A DNA stretch of 64,000 bases from Ignavibacteria bacterium (lineage in GTDB: Bacteria > Bacteroidota > Ignavibacteria > Tepidaquicellales > Tepidaquicellaceae): the NCBI GenBank assembly GCA_019694675.1, contig JAIBBK010000003.1, forward strand, positions 1 through 64,000, read 5' to 3'. The notes under the pieces were generated by a model. It saw only the letters and a list, made by a program, of their open reading frames with translations. It was not told the origin of the DNA and searched no databases. Position 1 is the first letter of the stretch. Each line of letters starts with the position of its first letter. Below are positions 8,585 to 19,000 of the stretch, one piece after another. The position numbers were made by a program, and so were the translations under genes.

Positions 8585-9394
8585 ATTCCCAAAGTTTTGC
8601 TGCTCTCGTTGTTTATCACTTCAGTACTATCACTATGTCATTCCGTTACATCTGCACAGCTTGTGCCTGATTTCAGGGTGAATGAAGATCCCACTAACGA
8701 ATTCCAAGGACAGGGAAGCATGGGTTGCGACAGTTTCGGTAATTTCGTCGTTGCCTGGAGAGACCAAAGAGGACCCCGAACTGACATATACTGCCAGAGG
8801 TTTGACAGCAATGCAAACAGGCTCGGCAACAACTTCAAAGTCAACATAAATCCTGATTCTTCCATGCTGCCAGGTGTAGCCGTGGCTTCAGACGGTTCGT
8901 TTGGGGTTTGCTGGATTGAAGCTTTGGATCCCGATGTAAAGGCAAAACTAATGCTCTTCAGCAATTCAAGTCTGCCGATAACGTCTGAGATAGTTTTGAA
9001 CGAAGTATCAATATGGCCAACATCTTTAACCTTGCCTTCTATTACTGTCAATAAATACAAACAGTACACAATAGTATGGCAACACGATCGGGGCATCATG
9101 TTTCAGAGAATTGACTCAAACGGAAACAGAATTGGGCAGAATGTGAGGATTATCACTGACACTACTTTGAGGTACGCGGAAAATCCGAAGATATGCACAA
9201 TCGGCGACGGCGGATTTGTCATTACATGGGAAGCGGTTCATTACCCTCAAAACGCTTTTCCGGACATTTACTTTCAGAGATTTGACCGCTACTCAAATCG
9301 TTTGGGAGTAAATACAAAAGTTAATGATGATAACCTTCCTGAGGCTGACCAGCGTTTTCCAAAATTGACGGAAACTCTGAGGGGAAATTTGTAA
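8576..9394 (+). CDS. T9SS cargo propeller-like protein, N-terminal piece (frameshifted)
   Basis: Start and signal peptide (MKIIPKVLLLSLFITSVLSLCHSVTSAQ) follow AAGGAGGAAG. The body has repeated 'DSFGNFVVAWRDQRGPRTDIYCQRFDSNANRLG' blades. Frame 2 ends in a stop at 9392-9394. However, frame 1 continues the same protein from about 9364 (IDGNSEGKFVIAWSDRRLG) to 10083, so one base appears missing in the AAAA at 9361-9364. The paralogue at 14489 (491 residues, intact) supports one gene of about 500 residues. It could be a true mutation or a sequencing error; the fragment alone lacks the export domain. Confidence 0.75.
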   Translation: MKIIPKVLLLSLFITSVLSLCHSVTSAQLVPDFRVNEDPTNEFQGQGSMGCDSFGNFVVAWRDQRGPRTDIYCQRFDSNANRLGNNFKVNINPDSSMLPGVAVASDGSFGVCWIEALDPDVKAKLMLFSNSSLPITSEIVLNEVSIWPTSLTLPSITVNKYKQYTIVWQHDRGIMFQRIDSNGNRIGQNVRIITDTTLRYAENPKICTIGDGGFVITWEAVHYPQNAFPDIYFQRFDRYSNRLGVNTKVNDDNLPEADQRFPKLTETLRGNL

Positions 9395-10083
9395 TAGCCT
9401 GGTCTGACAGGCGGCTTGGAGAATCTGAACCTTATTATCAGAGATTTGACTCTCTGGGATTGCAAATCGGTCCAAACTATCCTGTCTGCGCTGTAGTAAC
9501 TTTTAAAAGGGGGCTTGGCGCTGTAATGATGAGAGAAGACGGACAGTTTCTGATAGGCGGGGAGGAATTCTGGCCTCCGTATGCTCCGTATTTCCAGAAG
9601 TTCAGTGCAACAGGATGGAGAATTAATGATCCTTACAAGGTAACAATTCAGTCTCCATGGGCAGTGAAATATGCTAATTCTTTCAAGTATTTTAATGACA
9701 AACTCATTTGTTTGTGGGACGATACCCGCAACGGCGAGTTTGATGTTTACTGCAACATGCTTTCATATTCAAATCCTGATACAACCGTATCTATACATCA
9801 AGTGTCTTCATTGGTTCCTGATAGATTCATTCTTGAGCAGAATTATCCTAATCCATTTAACTCCTCAACCACATTCAAACTCCATATCAAATACAGCGGA
9901 GATTGTTGTCTCAAAGTTTATAATTCATTAGGGCAAGTTGTTTCACAATTATTTCATAAAGAGTTCGCTCCAGGTATCTATAAATTTACTTACTCTCCTG
10001 ATGAACTCGCATCAGGAGTTTATTTCTATGAGTTATCAGCATCAAACGAAATATCAATCAAAAAATTTGTAGTTCTCAAATGA
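9364..10083 (+). CDS. T9SS cargo propeller-like protein, C-terminal piece (frameshifted)
   Basis: Continuation of the 8576 gene after the -1 frameshift at 9361-9364; the first independent start in this frame is only at 9460. It carries the remaining blades ('FQKFSATGWRINDPYKV', 'LICLWDDTRNGEFDVYC') and a divergent T9SS sorting domain (LEQNYPNPFNSSTTFKL, VYNSLGQVVSQLF, LASGVYFYELSAS, KKFVVLK). Without the upstream signal peptide this piece could not be exported. If the frameshift is real, the gene is dead unless slippage restores the frame. Confidence 0.7.
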   Translation: MDGNSEGKFVIAWSDRRLGESEPYYQRFDSLGLQIGPNYPVCAVVTFKRGLGAVMMREDGQFLIGGEEFWPPYAPYFQKFSATGWRINDPYKVTIQSPWAVKYANSFKYFNDKLICLWDDTRNGEFDVYCNMLSYSNPDTTVSIHQVSSLVPDRFILEQNYPNPFNSSTTFKLHIKYSGDCCLKVYNSLGQVVSQLFHKEFAPGIYKFTYSPDELASGVYFYELSASNEISIKKFVVLK

Positions 10084-10178
10084 CTTAAAAAATAAATTGC
10101 TGAGAATCTTCAGCAGGAAAAGAAAATGAGTTAAAATTCAAAAATGATTTCTTAAAACTTTAACTAAGGAGTTCGGTA

Positions 10179-10778
10179 ATGAAAAAGCTAATTTCTGTTA
10201 TTTCGGTGTTGATTGCCTTAATACGAAGTGAAAAACTTTTTTCCCAATGGGATCAACCACTTGATTCAGGATACTACAATGACGAAGGTAGTGTTCGTAT
10301 GATAGAATATTATAAACACTTTATCGAGGGAAGGTTAGATACAAACAGATTGTATGATTCTCTGTATATGCAGCAAGTAACGGATTTTATTTGCTCAAAA
10401 GGGGCACATATAAACAAAATATGGTATGAAGTTCCGCTTGGAGCAATTCGAATTATACTCCCAGATTCTCTTGATGCATTGGATATGATTGATGTATTTA
10501 TGCAATCTGAACTTTTTTTATTGATTTATCCGATTATCCCAATTAGAATAAATTCAAATCCAGGAGACCCAAATGACTTATATTTTAATTACAATTCCGG
10601 CAACCCAAACTATCAATGGTATCTTCAGAATGGAAGTGGAGGAATAAAGGCACCAAGAGGATGGTGGATAACTAAGGGAAACGGAGCCAAAGTCCGAATT
10701 TATATTATCGACACCGGATTAAACCTAACTTCTTCAGGGTCTAAGAATCATGAGGACTTAATGAATAACAATATATAA
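10179..10778 (+). CDS. S8 subtilase T9SS cargo, N-terminal piece (frameshifted)
   Basis: First of three pieces of a single subtilisin-like protease gene spanning 10179-14352. It follows AAGGAG and begins MKKLISVISVLIAL, a signal peptide. Residues 20-140 look like an N-terminal propeptide or pre-domain. The catalytic Asp is visible at residue 178 in 'RIYIIDTGLN'. The frame stops at 10776-10778 (ATATATAATTTT context), but frame 2 continues with 'ILGTNFVNGRN' and the catalytic His. One missing base near 10770-10780 explains this. The piece alone would be inactive. Confidence 0.75.
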   Translation: MKKLISVISVLIALIRSEKLFSQWDQPLDSGYYNDEGSVRMIEYYKHFIEGRLDTNRLYDSLYMQQVTDFICSKGAHINKIWYEVPLGAIRIILPDSLDALDMIDVFMQSELFLLIYPIIPIRINSNPGDPNDLYFNYNSGNPNYQWYLQNGSGGIKAPRGWWITKGNGAKVRIYIIDTGLNLTSSGSKNHEDLMNNNI

Positions 10779-11407
10779 TTTTAGGTACAAATTTCGTCAA
10801 CGGCAGAAATGTAAGTGTAAGAGATTCAAGCGGACATGGAACAGCGGTTGCAGGCTTAATTGCAGCTACTCGTAACAACATGAAAGGCATAGCCGGATTA
10901 GATTCGTCTTTAGAAGTAGTGATTCACAAAATAACAAAAAATGAAACTTCAAGCATAAATGCTGACTCTTTATCAAAGGCAATTAACAACGCAGTTATTT
11001 GGAAGCAACAGAATCCATCCAAAGCTTGTGTAATTAATTTAAGTTTAGGTGGTGGAACTTCAGCTAATTTAGAACAACAAATTGTTGCGGCACGAACTGT
11101 AGGTGTAATTATCATTTGTGCGGCGGGTAATTCCGGAACTCAACCAGTTCAATATCCCGGAAGATATTCAACAAATTATGATAATGTTGTTTGTGTCGGT
11201 GCTTCATATAAGTCAGACAATGGAGCCACGTATTCTAATTATTCTCCTAACAATTCAACTTATCAATTGACATTAGTTGCTCCAGGTGGTAGGGGTTCAG
11301 GATTTGCCAATTCAGAGAATATGATAGCTCCATGGGTTTCATTAAGTAATTCGAGTCAAGCAGTTTATGCTGCAAACCTTTGGGTACATCATTTTCAACT
11401 GCTTTAG
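10775..11407 (+). CDS. S8 subtilase T9SS cargo, middle piece (frameshifted)
   Basis: Middle piece of the subtilase, open from about 10775, with the first possible start at 10880. It contains the catalytic His in 'SSGHGTAVAGLIAAT' (His codon at 10835), the 'INLSLGGG' strand and the oxyanion-hole Asn in 'ICAAGNSGTQP'. The frame ends at 11405-11407 after diverging near 'CCTTTGGG' (11378-11385). There the Ser-containing segment moves to frame 1. A second missing base in this run restores a normal subtilase order Asp-His-Asn-Ser. Confidence 0.75.
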   Translation: MILGTNFVNGRNVSVRDSSGHGTAVAGLIAATRNNMKGIAGLDSSLEVVIHKITKNETSSINADSLSKAINNAVIWKQQNPSKACVINLSLGGGTSANLEQQIVAARTVGVIIICAAGNSGTQPVQYPGRYSTNYDNVVCVGASYKSDNGATYSNYSPNNSTYQLTLVAPGGRGSGFANSENMIAPWVSLSNSSQAVYAANLWVHHFQLL

Positions 11408-14352
11408 TAACTGGAACAGTTGGATTAATGTTTAGTGTAAAATCTTCATTAACTCCTGCTCAAATTAGGCAAAGACTCATTCGTGGATGTGATAAAGTGG
11501 GAAGTGTCCAATATACGAATGGTTATAATCAGTATATGGGATATGGAAGACTAAATTCTTACGAATCCGTTTTTCTTTGCCTTGATTCAGTTTACAACTT
11601 TACTGCACCAGCGGGAACTTCATTTATTGGATTCAAAAGGTTGTATGGTCCAGACAACAAAATTAACAACAACGATATACTGAAAATTAACTCAAGAGAA
11701 TCTGTCGTTTTGACTCAAGGTGCAACTCTCAAATGTCTTGGCTATTCTAAATTATATATAGATTTTCCGGGAACAAATTTCATTACAAGAACAGGTGCGA
11801 CAGTTAGCCAGTCAGGTGAAATTGTTGCAAGATTCGGTGGATGTTGGATTCAAAATGGATTACTTAATTTGAACTTTTCGAATAACGGAGGTGACGACAG
11901 AGGTTGTATTGCTCTTTTTCATGGAGGAAGCATGATGATTGAAGATAGCATAAGTCTTAACTACAACACAGGTGGTTTTATGGCTATATGGAACGGAGAA
12001 TTGGTTACAGGCAATAACTCTTCAATTAATTTCGGCGGCGAAAGCTTTTTGAAAGTACTGGGAAATTCAAAACTTCATTTTGGAGAGAACTCAGGATTTA
12101 CATTTACAGATAACAGTTATCTATATTCCAGTACTTACGATACAGCCGTCATCCAATATGCAGGATTTGATGAGAGTACTTTGTGGAATGGAGTTCAGAT
12201 CTCAAATTCATTGAATAATGACACTAACAATCTGATTCGTGATTGTATCTTCTCTCAAACAAAGACAGCAATCACGATAAAGAATAATCAAGCAAGTGCA
12301 TTTGTAAACCGTGTTATTAAAAACTGCACATTCAACATCCCCTCCGGCGGCGACCACAAGGGAATCTACGGCGAGAATAACTACAGCTTACTCGTTGAAG
12401 GCAACAGGTTTAATATGCCGGCTTCTCCCGGCGGTTCGCCGTTCTATACGGGTTTGTATCTTAAGAATGTTACACCGAGTTCTCCGCCGGAAGCAGCAGG
12501 AGAGGAAGGCGCATCTGCTACACCGTACAGCCTGAACATTGTAAATAATACTTTCAGGAACGGAAGCTCGGGTATTGTGCTTGCAAACTATACATCCAAC
12601 CTGCTCCCGTATTACATCAAAGGAAACCGGTTTGATTCGCTTGACGCGCATGCAGCTACTGTGAACATCATCGGGATGAAAATTACGGGAAGCATCAAAG
12701 ATAATGTGTTGTCTTCTTCACTGACTCCCATTGGCATTCATCTAATAAACAGCTCTCCGAATCTGCTCAACAACATTATAGTTGCAAGGGATGTATCTCT
12801 TCATCTTGTCGGTTCGAGTTACGCAAACCTTGCTCCAAATATATACAATAACCAAGCGTATTGGTCCGGCGGAAGAAATACATTGTCTTCGTACCTGTAT
12901 GACAATATTCAACTGGCATACATGGGCAATGCCTACTCCGATTACGGAAGAAACAAGTTTACCGTTTCAAACGACTCCGCTTATCATATTTACGGATGGC
13001 TTGATACAAATGTCCTGCGATATCATTCCAGAGACAACTGCTGGTACACATCCGGAGCGACAAGGATATACCTGAGGCATCCCGGAGCAACACTGCCCGT
13101 GCCTTCAACAACCTACAACTACGGCATTAACTGTAATTCATCACCGGGACCGATAAGCTGGGAAGTTGACAATCTCGGCAATGGCATATTCGACTCCGTT
13201 CTCGTTAGTGAAGATGTCTCAGACAGCATTCCTTCTGCCGAAGAGATCCTCATTTCGCAGTGCGATCACTATCTCAACGAGATGCAGATGTTCGGCGAAG
13301 CCGTCATATCCCTGAAGTACTACATTGACGATTACCCGGAAGGAGAGTATGTAAACGATGCCCTCATGGATCTCTATACCGCATATCTGTATCTTGACAC
13401 AAGCGCGGATCAGAACAACCGCAACATTCTCTATGGCAATCTTATCAACTACTGCGAAGACAAAGTGGCAGGCAATCTTTATGACGCGCAATTTGAATAT
13501 CTTGCCGGAGATGTAATAGCAATGTGCAACTTTGAACTCGACAACTATGATGATGCGATGAACTGGTATGAATTCATAGCGCTGTTCTATCCTGATCCGG
13601 ATGTAAGACTCTCGGCATCATGGAACTATGCGGAGATAGAGGCATTGATTGGAAGCGGGAGCGGAGGAGGAGAAACGGAAATTGAAAATGGAAAATTGAA
13701 AATTGAAAGTGTGGAAGGAAGGGCAAGCACTGAATACATTGAATTCTTAGAAGAGTTAGAAATTGAAAAACTTCACGAAGAGATTGTCGATGATCCTGTG
13801 ATGAGAAAACTGATGAAGAAGTTTGAGAACAAGAATCATTCCGATGGTATGGAACAAGCAAATCGTTCTGCCGATAGTCCGAACACTCTGACAAAACACA
13901 GCGATGCGGAAGCCGGTATGACTGCAAAGCTTAAGAATGACAAAGCCAGGAAAAATATATTCAGTTCTAAGAGCATGAGCCGTGAACAGCAGGAAGCTGA
14001 CAGAATGAAAGACATATTCCTGATCACTGCGAATGCAAGGAATGGCAAAATAGCGCCGGGCATCGCCGGAATACCGTTTGAGTTTTCATTACATCAGAAC
14101 TTCCCCAACCCCTTCAACCCCGTCACGACAATAAGCTACGATCTTCCCAACAGCGGGTTCGTTAGGCTCAAAGTGTATGACATGCTCGGACGGGAAGTGA
14201 AGACCCTTGTGAATGCGATTAAGACTGCCGGATTTCACAGGGCGCAGTTCAAAGCAGAACGACTCGCATGCGGCGCGTACTTCTACCGGCTTTCGGCGAG
14301 CGGCGAGGCGGGAGAGTTTGTTGCGGCAAGGAAGTGTGTTGTGGTGAAGTAG
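11380..14352 (+). CDS. S8 subtilase T9SS cargo, C-terminal piece: active Ser, beta-helix, TPR, sorting domain
   Basis: Third piece of the subtilase. The frame enters at TTG 11380 with 'GTSFSTALVTGTVGLM', carrying the catalytic Ser (codon 11389-11391). It continues with a right-handed beta-helix (Asn/Gly-turn strands, about residues 200-520), a TPR-like helical part ('EYVNDALMDLYTAYLYLD', 'NYDDAMNWYEFIALF'), a charged linker and the homogenised sorting domain ending RKCVVVK. Joined to the two upstream pieces it gives a surface protease of roughly 1390 residues. The part from 12316 to the stop is collinear with the end of the gene at 16090. The 5' half is visibly richer in A+T than the 3' half, which is consistent with a module join. 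Confidence 0.8.
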   Translation: MGTSFSTALVTGTVGLMFSVKSSLTPAQIRQRLIRGCDKVGSVQYTNGYNQYMGYGRLNSYESVFLCLDSVYNFTAPAGTSFIGFKRLYGPDNKINNNDILKINSRESVVLTQGATLKCLGYSKLYIDFPGTNFITRTGATVSQSGEIVARFGGCWIQNGLLNLNFSNNGGDDRGCIALFHGGSMMIEDSISLNYNTGGFMAIWNGELVTGNNSSINFGGESFLKVLGNSKLHFGENSGFTFTDNSYLYSSTYDTAVIQYAGFDESTLWNGVQISNSLNNDTNNLIRDCIFSQTKTAITIKNNQASAFVNRVIKNCTFNIPSGGDHKGIYGENNYSLLVEGNRFNMPASPGGSPFYTGLYLKNVTPSSPPEAAGEEGASATPYSLNIVNNTFRNGSSGIVLANYTSNLLPYYIKGNRFDSLDAHAATVNIIGMKITGSIKDNVLSSSLTPIGIHLINSSPNLLNNIIVARDVSLHLVGSSYANLAPNIYNNQAYWSGGRNTLSSYLYDNIQLAYMGNAYSDYGRNKFTVSNDSAYHIYGWLDTNVLRYHSRDNCWYTSGATRIYLRHPGATLPVPSTTYNYGINCNSSPGPISWEVDNLGNGIFDSVLVSEDVSDSIPSAEEILISQCDHYLNEMQMFGEAVISLKYYIDDYPEGEYVNDALMDLYTAYLYLDTSADQNNRNILYGNLINYCEDKVAGNLYDAQFEYLAGDVIAMCNFELDNYDDAMNWYEFIALFYPDPDVRLSASWNYAEIEALIGSGSGGGETEIENGKLKIESVEGRASTEYIEFLEELEIEKLHEEIVDDPVMRKLMKKFENKNHSDGMEQANRSADSPNTLTKHSDAEAGMTAKLKNDKARKNIFSSKSMSREQQEADRMKDIFLITANARNGKIAPGIAGIPFEFSLHQNFPNPFNPVTTISYDLPNSGFVRLKVYDMLGREVKTLVNAIKTAGFHRAQFKAERLACGAYFYRLSASGEAGEFVAARKCVVVK
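12316..14352 (+). repeat. 2.04-kb beta-helix/TPR/sorting-domain block, copy 1
   Basis: This segment and 18568-20604 have the same length with a constant offset of 6252 bp, so there is no net indel. Within it, 13660-14126 matches 19912-20378 without any difference that I can find (467 bp). Differences reappear in the sorting domain, where this copy instead matches the gene ending at 8439. Confidence 0.9.
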
Positions 14353-14497
14353 TCACGAATCCCCCGGCCCATGGATTTTTTTTTGCATGGATTCTCCGGT
14401 GTGAAAATGAGAAGTTTGCACAAAAGCGTTAAAGGTTTTTTCTTAAGTTAGATTATTTCCTTCACGGGATAAGGAGGAAGAAACAGATATGAAGATT
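14166..14497 (+). repeat. Sorting domain - intergenic - signal peptide block, copy 2
   Basis: Gapless partner of 8253-8584 (offset 5913) with two differences. It joins the end of the subtilase gene to the start of the propeller gene at 14489, repeating exactly the junction between the genes at 5263 and 8576. Confidence 0.85.
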
Positions 14498-15964
14498 CAT
14501 CCCAAATTGTTGTTGCTCTCTTTGTTTATCACTTCATTACTATCACTGTGTCATTCCGTTACATCCGCACAGCTTGTGCCTGATTTCAGGGTGAATGACG
14601 ATCTGACCACAAATTATCAACTTGCTCCGAGAGTGGCAGCAGACAGTTCCGGAAACTTCGTAACAGTCTGGCGGGACAACAGATTTGCAACCTCACAGGT
14701 TTACAACGTAACGGTTTTCGGACAGAGGTATAGCGCTAATGGAGTAAAAATAGGTGAGAATTTTCGTGTGAGAAATGAGCTGGACACCGGACAATCGCCG
14801 GATATTGCTGTGAAGCCCAACGGAGATTTCATTGTGTGCTGGACAGACAGGAGCAGTTCCAGGTTGGTTGTTCGACTGTTCAGGTTTGACCTCACTCCGC
14901 TTACTGACATCATACTTGTTAGTGATTCTAACTATGTGAACGAACGTCCGAGAATTGATAATAATGATTCAGGTTATTTCGTTATTGCATGGCAATCATT
15001 TCTATCACCTGAAAGAGTTCTGTTTCAAAGATTCGATCCGTTCGGAAACAAGATTGGTAACAACGTAAACGTAAGTGACAGCGGAGTTAGTTCAAGAAAG
15101 AGATATGCTGATGTCACAGTAAGAAGCGACGGGAGTTTCATTGTTTGCTGGGAGGACAACCGCCTTGATCCCGGACTTTGGGATATCTACTGCCAGATGT
15201 ACGGCTCCAACGGTACGAAGATCGGCTCAAACATCCTTGTCAATAATTTCACTTTCGAATCTCAAATGTATCCACAATTAACTTCGGATTCATCGGGAAA
15301 CTTCTGTGTTACCTGGTATGAAGTACTGGCAGCATCTACATACTGCCAATACTTCAACAACAAAGGAATGAAATTGGGGAATAGTTTATATGTAGGGAAT
15401 GCCGGCGGCGGCGGACTTCATGCAAAGCCGAACGGTGAAATAATTTTCGGCTTGGCCGACTATCTTCCGGTCGGGCAACGCATGAATTCAAACAGGACTT
15501 TCATGGGGAACAGTTTCTACATAACTGCTCAGTTCCCCGGATCATATAAGATTCTATCGGATATTACTGTTTCAAGAAATAAGATAATCAGCCTCTGGCA
15601 GGACGACAGAAGCGGCAATTTTGATATATTCTGCAACATACGTTCATTTATGAATCCTGACAGCACTGTCAGCATAAAGCAATTGTCCTCAGAAATTCCT
15701 GACGTAGCAGAATTACTGCAGAACTATCCCAACCCGTTTAATCCGGTTACAAAAATTCCGTTTCAAGTTAGCAGAAAAGAATTTGTGGAGATAACGGTTT
15801 ATGATATTCTTGGAAGAAGAGTGTCCAGGCTTGTAAATACAGCGCTTTCACCGGGGAAGTATGAGGTTGGTTTTGACGGTACAAACACCGCCGGAGGTCT
15901 GCTTGTATGCCGAATGAAAACTGAGCGTTTTGAAATCCAAAGAGTGATGATTCTGTTAAAATGA
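14489..15964 (+). CDS. T9SS cargo protein with propeller-like repeats
   Basis: Intact paralogue (491 residues) of the frameshifted gene at 8576. The signal peptide is MKIHPKLLLLSLFITSLLSLCHSVTSAQ and the following 'LVPDFRVND' is nearly shared with it; the rest diverges. Repeated strands such as 'DSSGNFVTVWRDNRF', 'RSDGSFIVCWEDNRLD', 'LWDIYCQMYGSNGTKIG' indicate a beta-propeller. The C-terminal sorting domain (LQNYPNPFNPVTKIPF, VYDILGRRVSRLV, VMILLK) is of the divergent class. It lies upstream of a protease/beta-helix gene exactly as its paralogue does, so the two products may function together at the surface. The ligand is unknown. Confidence 0.85.
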   Translation: MKIHPKLLLLSLFITSLLSLCHSVTSAQLVPDFRVNDDLTTNYQLAPRVAADSSGNFVTVWRDNRFATSQVYNVTVFGQRYSANGVKIGENFRVRNELDTGQSPDIAVKPNGDFIVCWTDRSSSRLVVRLFRFDLTPLTDIILVSDSNYVNERPRIDNNDSGYFVIAWQSFLSPERVLFQRFDPFGNKIGNNVNVSDSGVSSRKRYADVTVRSDGSFIVCWEDNRLDPGLWDIYCQMYGSNGTKIGSNILVNNFTFESQMYPQLTSDSSGNFCVTWYEVLAASTYCQYFNNKGMKLGNSLYVGNAGGGGLHAKPNGEIIFGLADYLPVGQRMNSNRTFMGNSFYITAQFPGSYKILSDITVSRNKIISLWQDDRSGNFDIFCNIRSFMNPDSTVSIKQLSSEIPDVAELLQNYPNPFNPVTKIPFQVSRKEFVEITVYDILGRRVSRLVNTALSPGKYEVGFDGTNTAGGLLVCRMKTERFEIQRVMILLK

Positions 15965-16089
15965 GAAGGCAATTAGATCCCCGCCCCTGACAAAGAAAGG
16001 CAGAGTTTATCTTTGAAGTTTAGACCTTACGGGTTTTTGCTTCAAGGATTAAGGAAGAATCAATAACTAACAAGACCAGGAGTACAATC

Positions 16090-19000
16090 ATGAAGAAAAT
16101 AATAATTTCTGCAATTTCGATTTTAATCATCTCATCAGTTTGCAAATCTCAAATCAGCTATGACAAATGCGGTACTGTAATGGAAGACAGTACTCAACTG
16201 CTTCCCGCATATCTTAATGAAGATTGGTTGTCCGTAAGAAATGTTGAATTCGCAATACTCTATGTTGACTTTCCTGACGGAAGAGTGAATGGAACACTTC
16301 AGCCTTTTTTTGATTATCAACTGGCTGAGGTGGCAGACACTGATGCCGTTGCTGAAATAGGCACCATTGTTAATCAGAACGGAGACACTGTTTTGAAGTG
16401 TGCAAAGTACACATACTTAGACAGATGGAACATGTTCTTTGATTCATTGGGCAATTACATGTATAATGCTCATCCGGATTGGCAATCCCACAAGGACTCC
16501 GCCTGGGGTAGCATGAAAGAGTATTGGAGGGAGGTTACAAACAATAATCTGAATGTGGTACCTGCAAGAATCAGGAATAGCTCATACAGCGATCCTAGAC
16601 TCAACTCCGGCATAATCAATAACTTCACTGAGATAGAGCCCGGCAGATATGTCATTAAGAGCATTCGATTGAGGAAGCCGAAATATGGAGCAAATGGTTC
16701 AGGGTACTTTCCCCAATACCCGTTTACTCATAGCGAAGGTTATGACAGTATCTGGAGAAACGGCAACGGAGATGCATTTCAGATACTTGATAGTTTAAGA
16801 AGTGCAGATCCACAGGAATACCCCTTTGACCACAGGCAGTTTATGGCTCAGGGAGGAAAAATAATAATTGTTGTTGCCGGCGGCGGCTCAGGAGTTGGAG
16901 GAATGACCGGTATCGGCGCAAGTTCAATGATTGTCCGTGGAAGAACGTATCCACTCGTAAATCGCCCTGATATTTATTATTCAAATTTGAACTGGCTGAA
17001 CAAATCAACAATTGATGCTTTCGGAATATCTGCACATGAGATGGGTCATGCTTTGTTTGGTTGGCGTCACACGGAAGCAGGAAGATATGATCTTATGACA
17101 GGTAACACGGTTTGGAATGTAAACTGTCCGCCACACCCAAATCCGATTTACAAGATGAAGCAAGGGTGGTTAGATCCTATTGCGCTTGAACACTCACAAG
17201 ATATCGATTCACTAGCCGCTATTGAAAATACATATCAATGTGGAGTGCTAACGATCTTCGGAAAGCCATCGGGTTCTCCTGATTGGTCATCAGGGGAAAG
17301 CTATGTTTTGGAGAACCGCCGCAGAATAGGATTCGACAGAAAGCTTATAGACACTTCCTTCTTCACCCCAAACCCGGATTTTAGTGCTTTCAAGGGTGGT
17401 CTATTGATCTGGCACTACTCTCCTTATTTCCAAATAAATGGTTACGGCCTATTTTCGGGAGTGGACCCTACCATAAGGCTAAAAACGCCCAACATGATTG
17501 ATTCGAATCTTTCAAATGATAGGGTAGGAAGTGTATTACATTTTTTTTCATTTTTGACAGGGCAACCAACAACATATTATCATTTCCCCGAGGCAAGAAC
17601 ATTCCATGTTGGAGGAGGATTTGCTACCGGTTTGGAAATCTCAAACATTTCGCAGACTGGAGATTTAATCGGAATGTCAATAAATTACAACATAAAAGAA
17701 CCCACTGTCTATTCAGGCGTTATATACAACAGATCATTGTCAAATCATGTCATTGAATTCTCAGACACAATCTTTTACCATGAATATGACAATTATGGAT
17801 ATTTCAGAATGAGAGAGGGTTCAGTTGTTGAGGGAATTCGATCTCCATTCCATGGCTCGGGATTTGGAGAGAGATTCCTGTACAACACATTTGAGATAGC
17901 CGGGAACTCGAATCTGCCGGTTACTTTTAAGGGTGCCGGCATGGATTCGACAAACTCCTTCAAAATAGCTGGAATAAGAATGATGAATTTGAACAAGTTT
18001 GAGTCAGTTGATTCGCTTCATCTGAACTTTATGGAATTCCAAAATCTATACAACTCAACGTCGGATTATGCTCAACTGTTGTTGGAGAGAAAGTTAAATG
18101 ATCTTCCCCCAATAGTGATAATAAACAATTCCAGAGTCCCAAGAATCGATATCGTGTGTCACACATTAAGAGAGTTGACATTTGGAAAGAGCAAGTTAGA
18201 AAATGCCGTTTTACATTTGAATGGAGGCTCTTACCTATTTAAGGATAAGCTATGCTTGCTTAACACAATGATTACTCAAGAGAATTCTTCTTCACCTTTT
18301 GGTTTGTTGTTCTCAGAACCTGAGTCACAACTTTCAGCTATAGGCAGTACAATCAATGCAAGATTAGACACAGTGCTTTTTGAAAATGGAGCAACTCTTA
18401 ATGCACATGAATCTCAATTCTTTTTTCAGAATTTGGGGACAACTTTGTCGGGAGGTTTCGAGCTCTCCAACTCCGGCAATGACTCCATCATCAACTGCAC
18501 TTTCTCCAATGCAAAAACCGCGCTGTCATTTGTTAATGACGAACAGCATAAATTCACAAACCGCATTATTAAAAACTGCACCTTCAACATCCCCTCCGGC
18601 GGTGACCACAAGGGCATCTACGGCGAAAATAACTACAGCATACTCGTTGAAGGAAACAGGTTTAATATGCCGGCATCTCCGGGCGGTTCGCCGTTCTATA
18701 CGGGTTTGTATCTTAAGAATGTTACACCGAGTTCTCCGCCGGAAGCCGCGGGAGAAGAAGGCGCAACTGCCACACCGTACAGTCTGAACATCGTCAATAA
18801 TACTTTCAGGAACGGGAGTTCGGGTATTGTTCTTGCAAACTATACATCCAACCTGCTTCCGTATTACATCAAAGGCAACCGGTTTGATTCGCTTGACGCG
18901 CATGCAGCTACAGTCAACATCATCGGGATGAAGATTACGGGAACCATCAAAGATAATGTGCTGTCTTCATCACAGTCTCCAATCGGCATTCATCTGATCA

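Noticed and set aside
9361..9364. Programmed ribosomal frameshift in the propeller gene
   Set aside because: No heptameric slippery site or downstream pseudoknot is evident, and the intact paralogue at 14489 needs no shift.
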